Assembly: GCA_019426215.1 (NCBI GenBank)
Contig: CM033392.1
Coordinates: 38,612,980-38,676,979 of the forward strand
Direction of reading: 5' to 3'
Length of the DNA: 64,000 nucleotides
Source: Buddleja alternifolia
Taxonomy: Eukaryota > Streptophyta > Magnoliopsida > Lamiales > Scrophulariaceae
Below, piece after piece: positions 20,904-33,488 of this stretch (position 1 is its first letter; each line of letters begins with the position of its first letter). The notes beneath the pieces are model-generated. The model did no database searches. It saw only the letters and a list, made by a program, of their open reading frames with translations, and was not told the origin of the DNA. The position numbers and the translations under genes were made by a program.

Positions 20904-21790
20904 CAGATTTTGAGGATTTTAGTGGTGCCATTGATGAAAAGGTGTTGAGCTTTTTGAGAGAGTAGAAAGAAAATCTTTTTTCCGTAGAGAATTTTTATAG
21001 CAAGGAAAATATGAGAGTGATAAAGTTTTTCTGTAAAATAGAATGGCAAAAAGTAACTCTTCAGTTGCTCGATAAATGCCACGTGTAAATGAAGTTAATC
21101 AAGAAATGAAAAGCGTTGAGTCTGAGTCGTTTAATCATAAAGACAAATGTGAAAAGGGGCGATAAATTAGGATAATTGTTGTAAAAGATACACTTTGAAA
21201 TCCGCGGTTACTTTTCAAAAACTTTTGAATTTTTTGAAAATTTTCAACGTGAATTGCACGCATCTGTTGGTACACTGACACGTATCCATGCATGTGCAGT
21301 TACTGAACCACCTATTTTGAGATAGGTATCATTAACCGTCAGTTTGATTTGATAGGAGCGCGTGGGCAGTTGTCAAAATCTTATCTGTTGGGCTTATCCA
21401 AACACTACTTTTAGCGATGAAAACAATCCATTAATTTTAGAGAAAGTTACTTAGCGTTAAAGTACGAATATTCTTAACGCTGAAGTCTTCTTGTAGAATA
21501 GAGACAATTGATTTGCTTTTTAAGAAATAGTACTTTTGTTTTATTAGCAATCAATCTGACATGCATAAAGGTAAACGCTGATGATCAATGCATAAAATTT
21601 TGAAAATTATTTTTGTTTACTGTTTGAAATAAGTACAATTTTAAAGTTCCTCCTAAAATTGATAACTCATTTCAATTTTTGAATTCGCTTTAGACATTAT
21701 AATAAAGTGGATTTCCCCTAAATTATATGCCTATAAAAATATGATGCTTCATGATTAAGCGTTTAAATCAATCATACCTAATTCACTTCT
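20904..21790 (-). other. pol to env-like spacer of C
   Basis: No coding signal. Contains repeated CGTTnAA/TTnAACGC words shared with the SIRE-like LTRs. The part nearest pol (about 21600-21790) is collinear with 55600-55770 in B, showing that B kept this spacer when pol was deleted. Confidence 0.6.
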
Positions 21791-24712
21791 CAAAGTGAGA
21801 AAACGTTGTTCATTGAGCGCTTTGGTGAAGATATTTGCCAAATGTTTGTCAGTTTCAATTAAATGCATGGAGATATATTTCTTTTGAACATGGTCACGCA
21901 ATATGGGGATAATAGCAGACACCCCCCTCAGTTATGGGATGATGTGCACTTTGCCCCCTAACTTATTGAAATGTGCACTTTGCCCCCTCACTTATCATAA
22001 AATGTGCACTTCACCCCCTCGGGCAATTCAGGCAGATTTGGGCACCACACCTATCATAAAAATTAGACTTTTGCCCCCTGACTTATGTATTTTTGTAGCA
22101 CTTTGCCCCCTGACTTATGTGTTTTTGTAGCATTTTGCCCCTCACTTTTGTGTTTTGTAGCACTTTTCCCCTGCCCGAGCTGCCCGAGGGGGTGAAGTGC
22201 ACATTTTATGATAAGTTAGGGGGCAAAGTGCACATCACCTCATAACTGAGGGGGGTGTCTGCCATTATCCCCTCAATATATGATAGTGAATGTCATTGTG
22301 TCTAGTTCTAGAATAAAGGACTGGGTTTTAGGTCATAGCTAAAGCGCTTTGGTTATCACAAGGGATTGGGGTAGGAACTAGGATAATTCCATAATCTCTA
22401 AGTTATTGCCTCATCCAAAGGATTTGTGCACAATAGCTTCCAGCGGCTACATACTCGACTTTAGCGGTAGAAGTTGCTATCGATTGTTGTTTCTTTCTAT
22501 GTCACGAAACCAATCTATCACCTAGAAATTGATAAGTACCATTAATGCTTTTTCTATCTATTTTGCATCCTGCAAAATCTACATTTGAATAACCAATTAG
22601 ATCAAAAGGAGAGTTCCTTGGATACTATAAGACCACATTTTGTGTACGTTGTAGGTATTTAAGGATTCTCTTAGAAGCAATTAAGTGTGACTCTCTAGTA
22701 GCAGCTTGAAAGCGTGCACACATGCATACTGAAAACATAATATCGGGTCTACTAGTGGTAAGATAAAGAAGTGATCCAATGATACCTCTATAGTTAGTGA
22801 TATCAATTTTCTTCCCACTTTCATCTTTATCTAACTTAAGTGTTTGACTCATTGGAATTTTTGAAGATGATGCTTTTTTCCATACCAAATTTTTTAATCA
22901 TATCTCTTGTATATTTAGCTTGGTTTATAAATATGCTATTAGGGAGTTGTTTAACTTGTAATCCTAAGAAAAAAGCTAATTCACCCATCATGCTCATTTC
23001 AAATTGATCTTGCATCATTTTCAAAAATTTCTCACACAATCGCTTATTAGTAGTTCCGAGAATAATATCATCAACGTAAATTTAGACTAAGAGAATATCT
23101 TCGTTATGGGTAATTTTAAATAACGTTGTGTCAACGTTGTCTTTTGAAAAGCCTTTACCTATAAGGAAGATAGAGAGAGTGTCATACCGGGCTCTTGGTG
23201 CTTGTTTAAGACCATAAGGTGCCTTATCCAATTTGTAGACCATACTTTTGCCATAGTTGTTGATGAATCCCTGGGGGTTGCTCTACATAAACTTCTTCTT
23301 GGAGTTTACCATTCAGAAAGGCACTGTTCACGTCCATTTGATACACTGTGAATTTGTTGAATGCGGCAAACGCTAGGAACATCCAAATAGCTTCAAGGCG
23401 GGCTACTGGGGCATAAGTCTCATCAAAGTCATATCCTTTTCTTGACAATAACCCTGAGCGACCAATCTGGCTTTGTTTCTTACAACTATACCATCTTCGT
23501 CCATTTTGTTCCTGAAAACCTATCTAGTCCCAATAACTCCTTGGTGAGTTAGCCTAAGAACTAGCGTCCAAACCTTAATACGCTCAAATTGGTTAAGCTC
23601 CTCTTGCATCACTTCTACACAACTTGAATAACTAAGCGCTTCATCCACTTTCTTTGGTTCCATTTGAGATAGGAAACTTGCGAACATGGCCTCATTAAAT
23701 GTAGCGGCCCTAGTCCTTACAGGTGCTCCAATATCTCCAATTACTAGCTCTAGTGGATGATCTTTAAGCCATTTACGATCTGGTTGGAATGGATTGAAAG
23801 ACTCTTGATTATCAATCGCTTGACCCTCATCTACCTCTTGCGCAGTCGCTTCATTATTGACAATTTCAATTTGCTCTTGATGATCATTCTCTTCATGATC
23901 ATCAGCATTTCTTACATCATTGGTAACCTCACGCATAACCTCAGGATTGGGCACAAAGATCTCATCATCCTCATCATCACCATTATCATCGGCAAGATTG
24001 ATTTCTGATGTTTGTTAGGAAAGATCTTCAACTCCTACATCATCAATATTAACCTTACTCGACTCTTGGTTAGCATCATCAAACACAACATAAATAGATT
24101 CCTCAACCTTCGATTTGACCTTATTTAGGATGCGTAAACTCTTTCCATTTTTGGCGTAGCCAAGAAAGATTCTCTCATTCGCTTTAGGATCAAACGTCTT
24201 TAGGTTGTGGGATCCATTGTTATGAATGAAACATTTTGAACCAAATACATGAAAATAAGAAACGTTAAGCTTACCTCCCTTCCATAACTCATATGGAGTC
24301 TTTTCATGTTGCTTGTTGATCATACACCGGTTCTGAGTATAGCAATCGGTATTGATTGCTTCGGCCCAAAACCTTCTGAGGCATCTTGGACTCTGCTAAC
24401 ATTGTCCTAGCGGCTTCTTTAAGCGTTCTATTCTGTCGTTCGACAACTCCATTTTGTTGAGGCGTTCTAGGCGTAGAATACGCATGAAGCATTCCAAAAT
24501 TTGTACAAAACTTCTCAATAATATGGTTAGTAAATTCAGTTCCTCTATCGCTTCTAATTCTCGTCAACTTTAAATCTTTTGAAGTTTGTAAATGACATAT
24601 TAACGTTTTCAAACGGGTTAACGCTGTGAGCTTGCCACTTGTTTCATCTTTAGACATGAAAATTCTTACCCATCTATAGCGTGAGAAATCATCAACTATC
24701 ACTAGCGAATAC
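21791..24712 (-). pseudogene. C integrase, RT and RNase H, interrupted by a MITE
   Basis: Integrase: VDDFSRYRWVRIFMSKDET, then GTEFTNHIIEKFCTNFG and QQNGVVERQNRTLKEAARTM (24304-24702), giving D, D and E sites. RT: GYDFDETYAPVARLEAIWM, YQMDVNSAFLNGKLQEEVYV (23224-23448); RNase H from about 22880 down to a FTKAL-type end near 21810. Stops and frameshifts are frequent and the MITE at 21905-22273 splits the RNase H end. The 5' part continues at 36737 after element M2. Confidence 0.85.
21905..22273. mobile_element. MITE with long terminal inverted repeats
   Basis: 369 bp, begins GGGGATAATAGCAGACACC and ends with the matching inverse (GGTGTCTGCCATTATCCCC plus one T). Inverted similarity extends about 100 bp inward, with repeated GTGCACTTTGCCCCCT words. 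Flanked by caatat (21899-21904 and 22274-22279). Removing it and one caatat restores the RNase H frame of C, proving insertion. No coding capacity. Confidence 0.85.
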
Positions 24713-25194
24713 TGTTCGATTTTTACTTATAAAATGCAATGGAAAATATAAATCCCACGGTGGTTCATCTCCGATTTCATGTATTCAAGTCATTTTAAAG
24801 AAAGTGTATCTTTCTTCGTGTTGTTGAAAATTCTGAACCAGCTTTTGATCCCCTTTCCAAGCAGTGAAACAGCCACTGCCTCTAAATCACCACGCTAGAA
24901 TTGAGAGCAAAAAATCCTTCTTTTTGTTCCCCTATGGATGGCTAGAGAGAGGGAGAGAAGTGGAATTCTATGACTTGGAGAGAATGAAAACTATGAAGCT
25001 AGGGTTAATTATTTCCACTAAATAGTATTTATAATACACAAGGAAATAATTAAGCCTAAATTACTAAGGCCTAGGCATCCATAATGGACGCCTACTTGGG
25101 CGTTTTTAAGCCCTCGGACTTAGTCCATGTATATGGTTTTAATTTAATTGATTATTTAAATAATCTCTCGAGTCGTATTCCATAATTTTGAAAG
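24713..25194 (-). repeat. 3' LTR fragment of M2
   Basis: Begins TGTTCGATTTTTAC and is collinear with 35100-35745 of the 5' LTR with one internal gap (shared blocks: GTGTTGTTGAAAATTCTGAA versus GTGTTATTGAAAATTCTGAA; TCTAAATCACCA). It stops where P1 begins. Confidence 0.8.
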
Positions 25195-27331
25195 AGTTAG
25201 GTGCCCGGTGCGCCATTTGTAGGGCGTAGTAGCTGACTCTTTAAACAGTCTTATATTTTATCTTGTCAAGTAATTTAATAAATGGCATTTTCTTCTTCAT
25301 CTTATCATTCTATGCAATTAGATAAAGTCCGCTAGATCACTCTTAACCTATGAGATGTGTTTGGTATCGGGGATGCCAATCATGGAATACGTCTCTAAGG
25401 TTGTGGCCTTAAAGATGTTCCAAGTCATAGAATCATTGAGAAAGGGATATCAATGACTCGTAAAGACTTGCACGTACAATGCACACTCTTGGAGAGTGTA
25501 TCCTATTCCATGGATACTGATACGGTGTATATCAGTGCATGTATGTGGGTTCTCGTTGGGATCGAGTAAACAGAACAACCCCGCCGAGATTCCATATTGG
25601 AGTCAATGTCGAATTTTGAATCTCCTCGGTTACGTAGGCATAAGATTGGTCCTCATGACTTGAGGCACCATTGATCGTCTCGTGCATCGCCCACTGTACT
25701 TAGATTTGTCACACGATTCCAGGTGGGTCATAAAGTGGGGCATATTGGGTCCAGTCTGGTTATGTACGGAGGCACGTGAGTGCCAAGAAAGAATCCGTCA
25801 CTGATCATTAGCATCGACGCATATCCTATGTACTTCACAGTGTATTGACCATGGGAACCTCCGGCCGGAGTAGTATCAATAAGGAGGAGCAGTGTTTTCT
25901 CGCTTGATTGATAAATTGGTCAATGTCACTTAGATCGATATACATAGAATCGAGTTACTGAGATTTCGACTGACATCCAAGTCCTAGATTCGATCGGGAT
26001 ATTTGATGGAAGGATTTTACTTATGCAAAAATCGTAATGCGGAAAGGTCACCTAATAATCGTTCATGGCTAGGTCTTCTTGGCGCGTGGCTAGTACTAAC
26101 CTTGATTTGTAGGAACCATGAATTAATGGGTAATTAATTCTTGGTCGGATTAAAATACTTGGAGTAATTAAATCTAGCAATGAAAATTGCAAAGGCACAA
26201 CGGGGTTGTGTTCCTACTACTAGTACATGAACGAACCTACAATGGGGTTACACACTTACTCAAGAAAGTTCAATTGCTATGTGAATATTAATCCGGTTTA
26301 GGATTAAAGTGAAATTGATTAATGAGATTAATTAAATAAGTGGAAGACATTTTAATTAGTAGGCTTGGGAAAATAATTTTTCTATTAATTAATCTTGGAG
26401 ATTAATCATTAACGGAAATTATTATTATCCGGGAATATATTTAAGCTATTAATTTTACTATTAATTAATCATGAAGATTATTTAATTAACAAGTCTTGGA
26501 AGACTTGGGAGTCATTTTAATTACGTTGGACTTAATGAAATGAAGTCACAAGAGTGAAATTTAAAGCTAGTCAAAGTTTGACTTGTAATGTTTTTTAAAT
26601 GAAGAAGAAAATGAAAAATATTCTCTTACACAAGTGGTAGTAGTTGAGAATGGAATGGTAGGTGAGAATGAGGTGGTAGGTGAAGAAAAACAAGTCTTCT
26701 ACTCCACCTAACACCATATGGCCGAAAATTGGTGGCTATAAAAGGAGGTGTTCTTGCTCTCATTTAAAACTTGATGAAAACTTAAAAAGAAAAAAAAAGC
26801 GTAGAGCTTAGTTCTTCATCTCTAGATTTTTCTAGCTTCTCTTGTGATTCTTGAAGACTTTCTTCTAGAGAACTTCTTCTTGAAGATTAGTTGTAAAAGA
26901 TTATCTTCCATAGATATTTCTTTTAGTAACTCTTCTTGTCTTCCACCTTTCACTACATAGACTCTATTTCCTTAGAGCATATATCTAGCCAATCTTTTGT
27001 TTAAGGTATGAACTTACTTGAAGTGTGTCCTTGTAGAGGCTTCTTTCTTTAGGAGCTTATGGTGGTTTGATTCGAACCCCTCCATGTTGAGGTGAGGATT
27101 CAAAAATGAGAGCCAAAGTTTTTGGTGTGGTTTTCCTTGTGTTGTGGTTTTACACCCTCACTTTAATAAAACCCCAAATCTTGTAATCGGTTTAAAACCC
27201 CTTTACTCGTATTAGTTTTTGTTGTGCATTACTTTGACCCCCTAGCTTGGGATGCCGATATATATGTGTTTTATATACTTTATTTCTTCCGTTGCGCCGG
27301 CATCGCTTGTGGGGGCATACCGATCCTAACA
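25195..27331 (+). repeat. 5' LTR of P1
   Basis: Ends CGATCCTAACA directly before the PBS. The start is set at AGTTAGGTGCCCGG, where M2 LTR collinearity stops; canonical TGTTAGG would require one change, so the left edge could be off by a few bases. Length about 2.14 kb. Confidence 0.7.
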
Positions 27332-27332
27332 G

Positions 27333-27345
27333 TGGTATCAGAGCC
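27333..27345 (+). other. primer-binding site, initiator tRNA-Met (P1)
   Basis: TGGTATCAGAGCC, a perfect copia-type PBS one base after the LTR end. Confidence 0.95.
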
Positions 27346-27689
27346 CGGGTTATGCACATTAAAAACTTTGCATGTTTTTGCTTTCCGTTTCATGTAGTAT
27401 TTTAACCGGTTGCTTGAATCTATATGTTACATTTGTTGATTTAATAATATCTTGGGATTTGTCATCGTTTTTCTTAAAATCTTGGAGATTTTGTTTTTTT
27501 TTTGAAACGATTGAAAATTAAGAGACACTAAAAGGGAAGGTCGAAACCCGGGCGAGGACCGTTGATATTGAACCCAAGCTACGAGACTTTGTGCGCACCC
27601 GGCCGAAGGCTTTGTGCGCATAAGGGTGTGCTCATTTAGTAGGACTCAATATCGCGAATCATTGCCAACCGTCAAAGAAAACTTGGCGG

Positions 27690-27900
27690 GGGTCAAGACG
27701 GGGCTGACCATGGCCGATTCCACCCCTTGGTGGTCTTGACCATGGTCGAGAAACTGTCCAGCAGCTGCTGGGCAGTGTGAGCAGCGCACAGTGCGTTGCC
27801 GGGCAGCGTACACGGGTGTGCGTATGCACACCATGTGCTTGATGGTTGGACCATCTTGACGTGGTGTGGTACACACGACCCGGGCCTTCAAGAACTCCTA
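27690..27900 (+). other. GC-rich palindromic island in P1 leader
   Basis: About 350 nt after the PBS the AT-rich leader gives way to a GC-rich block containing the perfect 14-bp palindrome CCAGCAGCTGCTGG (27758-27771) and several GTGCGC/GCGCAC words. M2 (34740-34900) and H (61740-61960) have similar islands at the same place. Confidence 0.55.
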
Positions 27901-28612
27901 CCTTTGGCCCATTTCTTGATTTTGGAATCAACTTCCACGCGTTTTTGAGTTATTTAAAATTTTGGAATTTTTGAAAACTAGAAAAACTCGGTTTTTCCTC
28001 AAAACGTATAAATCCCAAAGTTATGATTGTTTCAACTATGTGATGGGCTTATGATTAATTAATGCTTTGCATGTCATCTTCATACGCTTGATGGTTGATT
28101 TGCATAATGGATGGATTGTGGGTCGAGCCTTAGATTATTCAATTGGGTTGTAATTATTATTGGCCTCTATTTCAATTTGGTTGTATATTTTAATTTTCGC
28201 ACTTTCTTTTTCATTTTATTGTAATCGAAGATGGAGACGAAGATGATGGACCATTATTGAAGATTATGTATGTCGTTGAAAGCTTATGTAATAGATAGGG
28301 CCTATTTTAATTTAGTACCCTAGATTGCCTTAGATTCACCGGTGGCTCGGGTGGATCGCTTAGGGACCCACAATCATCCATATTTGTTTACCGCTCTGTG
28401 GATGTCTTATATTATGTTTTCTTATATGCTACTTGCATTGCATGATCACATAATTAAAGATAATCCTTATCTTGATGAGACCTTGCATGTTGGAACCCCT
28501 CGCTTGATTTGTTTCAAGTAAATCCAAGAAATATTAAGTTTATGTGGAAATTGAATGAAGTTCTATTGTCCACGCCTTCCATCATAAGTGGTAGCATGTG
28601 AAATGCCATGAA

Positions 28613-28923
28613 GCTTGGCCCGCCGTCCATGAGTCGTGGGGTGGCGTCAAGTGGATTAGGCTGTGACCACCACTAAGCATAGAGATGCTCGTGGGATCGA
28701 TTTGTCTAGGTGTCGTCCATGAGTCGTGGGGCACACTAGTCCGGTCGATTGACCATGAATATTTGATGGGCTTGACTTAACGTTTACTACCATATGGGCT
28801 CGTGTTCTCGGGGTATATGGGAAAGACGAGGCAAAATATCTTGAGAACTATATGTCGATATAGAAGGCCGGTAAGCCTACCGTACGGAAGTATCATATGA
28901 GCTCGTGTTCTCGGGGCATATGA
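28613..28923 (+). other. repeated-loop stem-loops in P1 leader
   Basis: Two loop types, each present twice with different flanking stems. GTCCATGAGTCGTGGGG occurs at 28625-28641 and 28715-28731, flanked by CTTG...CAAG and CTAGgTGT...ACACTAG. GCTCGTGTTCTCGGGG occurs at 28798-28813 and 28901-28916, enclosed by CCATAT/ATATGG (28790-28795, 28815-28820) and TCATATG/CATATGA (28893-28899, 28917-28923). The gag ATG follows about 190 nt later. Confidence 0.55.
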
Positions 28924-29110
28924 AGAGTCGCTTATGGATCTCGAGCCCACTAGGGAGACACGCATATCTCCTCGAAAATCCATGTAAGAGGGTTATGGAA
29001 TTTGATAAAATAGTGGGAGACACATACAATTAAAGACCGAATTATATGTGGACAAGATAGATATTGAATGCTAATTGTTTTGCCTCGCTATTTATTTTGT
29101 AGTTAACAAA

Positions 29111-31699
29111 ATGGCCAAAAATCCACTTTCAACAATCTTAGATTCAAATAGACTTGTCGGTCCCAACTACGCCGATTGGTACCGAAACCTTAAAATTGTG
29201 CTTCAAAGTGAGCGCAAGGATAGCGTATTAGATATGCCTTTGCCTCGCGTCACTCGCACAAGCACTGATGATGAACGTGCTGCTTTTGATAAGTGGACCG
29301 ATGATAATATCCAAGTGAGATGTATCATGATGGCTTCAATGACTAATGAGCTTCAAAAGCAATTTGAGCATGTGGCCATCTCCAAGGATATTATCAAAAG
29401 TCTCGAGGAGCTCTATGGCACTCGAACTAGGAGGGAGAGATTCGCAATCTCTAAAGAGCTATTCCGTGCTCATCTGCATGAGGGATCTTCGGTCGATGAT
29501 CATGTTTTACGTATGATCAGTCTTATGAATAAGCTTTCTGATCTTGGCGTAAAATTTGAAACCGAGCTTTCTGTTGACCTCGTGCTACAGTCCCTTCCGA
29601 AGTCGTTTGACCAATTTGTCATCAACTACAACATGAATCAACTTGAGGCTTCATTACCCGAGTTGCTGAACATGTTGAAGAGTGCAGATGCCACCATCAA
29701 AAAAGATAAGCCGGTACTGGTTGTTGGTTCCTCATCCCGTTCTAACGGCCGTAAGGCCAATAATAATAAGGGGAAGAAGAACAACAACAAGAAAAAACAG
29801 TCGAAAGGCAAAGGTGGTGTAAAAAAGGCTAAGGGTACCGATCATGATGCGTGCTTCAATTGTGGTAAAAAGGGACATTGGAAGCGTAATTGCACTGAAC
29901 CAATGAATGGTATGTTTTATGTTGAAGTTAACTTATCAGTTAATGATGCTTCTTGGGTGTTGGACACCGGATGTGGAGTTCACTTTTGCAATGATTTGCA
30001 GGTGATGGCAAGAAGCAAGAAAATAAGTAGAGGGGAGATGACCATGCGGTTTGGGAATGGAGCACGGGTTGATGCCACAACCGTAGGAACTATCTACTTA
30101 TCTTTTCCCAACAAAAACCGTGTTATTTTGAACACTGTATTTTACATTCCGCAATTAATTAAGAACATCATTTCTGTACCCTTGTTGGACAAGGAAGGTT
30201 ATAGTTTTGTTATCAAAAATGGAGCTTGCTCCATGTTTTATGGTTCTTCTTCAATATTGGAATCAAAGTTGTCTCATGGCTTATACACGGTTCTCCCCGA
30301 TACTCCAATCTTATTATCTCAACATGAGGAACATACTAGTACGAGAAAGTTAGATAATCAAAATGATACATACCTGTGGCATGCTAGACTAGGCCATATC
30401 TCTAAAGATAGAATTCATAAGATGGCGGATAAGCTTGACCTTCGGGAAGTGCTAGATATGCCAACTTGTGAATCTTGTCTAAAGGGTATGATGACCAAGT
30501 CACCATTTTCCGGGCAAATGGAGCGAGCTACTAACCTTTTGGACTTGGTCCATACGGATGTATGTGGTCCGCTTAATGTAAGCACTAAAGGGAACCATTC
30601 TTACTTCATAACCTTTACCGACGACTTTTCGAGGTATGGTTACGTGTATCTTATGAGATACAAGTCTGAAGCCTTTGAGAGGTTCAAGGAGTTTAGACAT
30701 GAAGTAGAGAAGCAAACGGGAAGAAGTATCAAAGCTCTTCGATCGGATAGAGGGGGAGAATACTTGTCCCGTGAATTCCTTGATTATCTAAAAGACAATA
30801 GGATTGTCTCTCAGTGGACTCCGCCCGGTACTCCCCAACTTAATGGGGTAAGCGAGCGAAGGAATCGGACCTTGATGGACATGGTTCGATCCATGATGAG
30901 TTTCACTGGACTTCCTCTTTCCTTCTGGGGATATGCCCTAGAATCTGCGACGCATCTATTAAATAGAGTACCGTCAAAGAGTGTCTCCAAGGTGCCATAT
31001 GAAATGTGGTTTGGTAAACCACCCACTTATAAATACCTAAGGGTATGGGGTTGCTCGGCTTATGTCAAGAAACTAGTGGGCGATAAGTTGGATGCAAGAT
31101 CCTCCTTATGTAAGTTTGTGGGATATCCAAAGGAATCCTATGGATATTATTTCTACAACCCATCGGAATATAAAGTGTTTGTTTCAAGGAACGCTACCTT
31201 CTTAGAGAAGGAATTTCTATTGAATAGAAATGGCGAGGTTGCAGAACTTGAGGAAACTCAAGAACCACAAAAGGACTCACCTGATACCACAGATGCACAA
31301 CCAGAAGTAGTAGCAAGTACACAACATCCTCGAAGATCCGAAAGGATCCTGAAACAACCTGAGAGGTATGGTTTCTTGCTTGATAGCAACGAGGATGGTA
31401 ATTCCCCTGATCCAAGGACATATGGGGAAGCGACGTTGGACGTCGATTCGGGAAAATGGTTAGAAGCCATGCAATCCGAGATGGACTCCATGCACTCCAA
31501 CAAGGTTTGGACCTTGGTAGATCCACCTGACGGGTCTAAACTCATAGGCTGCAAATGGATCTATAAGCGAAAGCTTAGAGCAGATGGAGAAGTAGTCACC
31601 TACAAGGCACGTCTCGTGGCGAAAGGTTACACTCATATATTCTCCTCCTCGGTCAGATCGAAGAGCCTTTATATGTTGCCCAGTTTGATTTTTCGCTAA
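29111..31699 (+). pseudogene. P1 gag-pol, open but truncated in RT
   Basis: Start chosen at MAKNPLSTILD (29111), the usual gag opening; the frame is also open 12 codons upstream. Order: gag capsid region (residues 1-230), basic Lys/Asn-rich linker, CCHC knuckle CFNCGKKGHWKRNC (248-261), protease WVLDTGC (D285), HHCC pre-integrase zinc site (LWHARLGH ... CESC), integrase D483, D546, E582 with DD35E spacing, C-terminal block VWGCSAYVK, then the RT opening up to ARLVAKGYTH. The breakpoint is at about 31636; the last 20 codons are antisense M2 integrase. No internal stop or frameshift: recent, but RT-defective. It would be packaged only with help from a relative. Confidence 0.88.
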
Positions 31700-33282
31700 A
31701 GCCTTGAATTATTTGAATCTTTCAATTGATTTAGACTTCTGCTTCATCAAGTACACCAGACCATATCTTGAATGGTCATCTCTGAATGTGATGAAGTAAA
31801 GGAAACCTCCACGAGTCATTTCTCCAAATGGTCCACAAACATCAGTATGCACTTAACCTAAGGTTTGTGAGACTCTTTCAAAAGTCCCTGTGAAGGGGGA
31901 TCTAGCCATTTTTTCCTTGAGACAAGATTCACAAGTAGGATAGGGATCTAATCCCAATGGACCTATTAGTCCATATTTCTCCATTTTGTAAATTTTATGC
32001 TCGCCGGCATGGCCTTGTCTAAGAAGCCAAATTAATCTTTGGTTAATTCCTTGCCTACCATGTTTTGTTTGTATAATATTTATAGCACACTCATTCTGGA
32101 CATTAAGGTAGTACAAACCATTCACTAATGAAGCAAAACCTACAAATTTATTACCATAATAAATGTTGCAACGTTCGTCAATAAAATGAAAAGTATAATC
32201 ATGCTTAACTAAAATGGGAATTGAAACAATATTTTTAAGCCCATTGGGCAAAACCAAAATATTATCCGGAAATAGTGAATGTCCAGAATTTAAAATCAAT
32301 AAGGTAGATCCAATTCCAGTAGCTGCGATGCTTTGCCCACTGCCTACTCTTATCTTCACCTCATCAGGGCTTAGCTTCCTACTTTATTCCAGATTCTGAT
32401 TCACACAACATACAGGAGTATTGGCTCCTGAATCAAGAATCCAAGAAGTGGAATATATGGTAATAGAATAATTAGTTTCAAAACCGTAAAGTTCCTTACC
32501 TTTCGCTCCTTTGTTCATATTTGGACAGTTTCTTCTCCAGTGGACTAGGTCACCACGGTATAAGCACTTGCCCTCATATCTTGACCTCTTATTCGTTCTT
32601 CGCTGCACCTTATTGCGAGTTCCCTTGGATGCTCCCACTCGCTGATTGCTGTTATTATTCCTCCGTTCAACCAATGAATTAGGAACAATGACAACAATTG
32701 GATTATTCCACTCACCCGCCCTTATTTGATTCTGAGCAACCTTGAGTTTATCCAGTAGCCCAGGTAATGAACCCTCAATGTCATTCATGTCAAAGTTTAT
32801 GACGAAATAATAGAATGAATCGGGGAGTGACTGTAAGATGAGGCCAAAGATTTAAGTTTTTCTATCATGGTCATCATTTTGAAAACATGTTCTCCTACAT
32901 CCTCACCTTCAGCCATCTTAGTTCGGAAGAGATCTCTTGATATAAAATATCTGGCGGTCTTACCGCATTCTCCAAACAACTCATCCAAGTAAAGGATAAT
33001 ATCTCTTGCATTATCCATCTTATCATGAGATCTTTGCAAATCAATGCACATGGAGCTTAAGATGTACGCTCTTGCTCTATGGTTGTCACATCACCAATCC
33101 CAACGAGCCAGGCGAACTTCATCACCTTCATCTCTTCCAGGAATGGGAGGACGACCAATTTCCAATACATGATCTATGGATTCACTACTAAGGACCATCC
33201 TTAATTTTGTGAGACATTCTACGTAATTTGGTCCAGTAAGAATGGTATTCTCCATCAATTTTGACAGTGGTTTGGGAGACAT
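31637..33282 (-). pseudogene. M2 gag, protease and integrase N-terminal half
   Basis: Gag starts at MSPKPLSKLMEN (33282) and runs in two frames to 32384 with stops near 33090 and 32795. The knuckle reads CLYRGDLVHWRRNC, the second Cys replaced by Arg. Protease block SWILDSGANTP follows. The pre-integrase frame (31853-32359) ends in CESCLKEKMARSPF. Integrase can be followed, with breaks, to the SDRGGEY block (second catalytic Asp), where it is cut at 31637. Same family as H: both gags share the LTGPN block and SMC-x-x-L-Q-x-S-H-D. Confidence 0.82.
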
Positions 33283-33488
33283 TTATGATTGAGAGAGATA
33301 AAACATAACTGCAGAAAATAAACCACGCTTTATTAGATGAATGTAACTTACACTATAACCAAGTAAAATCAGGACTTCGATTTAAAACTTGGCTCCCACT
33401 ACATTTTCGAGATTCAAACTCCCACTGTGAAAATCAAAAGTGATCTTTGTTCATTACTTCGTAGTGGAGATTGATTTCTTTAATCAAT

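Larger units (their letters stand above)
25195..31636 (+). mobile_element. copia element P1, 3' end deleted
   Basis: Plus-strand element with 5' LTR, exact initiator-Met PBS, 1.77-kb leader and an open gag-protease-integrase-RT frame. It inserted in the M2 3' LTR. At about 31636 its RT stops just after the first RT block and opposite-strand M2 integrase begins, so its RT, RNase H and 3' LTR were deleted together with part of M2. Long LTR and long leader resemble Angela/BARE-type elements; lineage not proven. Confidence 0.85.

Noticed and set aside
27333..27345. tRNA gene
   Set aside because: Only the 3'-end complement is present at the PBS sites; no cloverleaf nearby.
27646..27931. Frames of 81 and 90 codons on the minus strand
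   Set aside because: They lie antisense in the P1 leader GC-rich island and have no recognisable domain.
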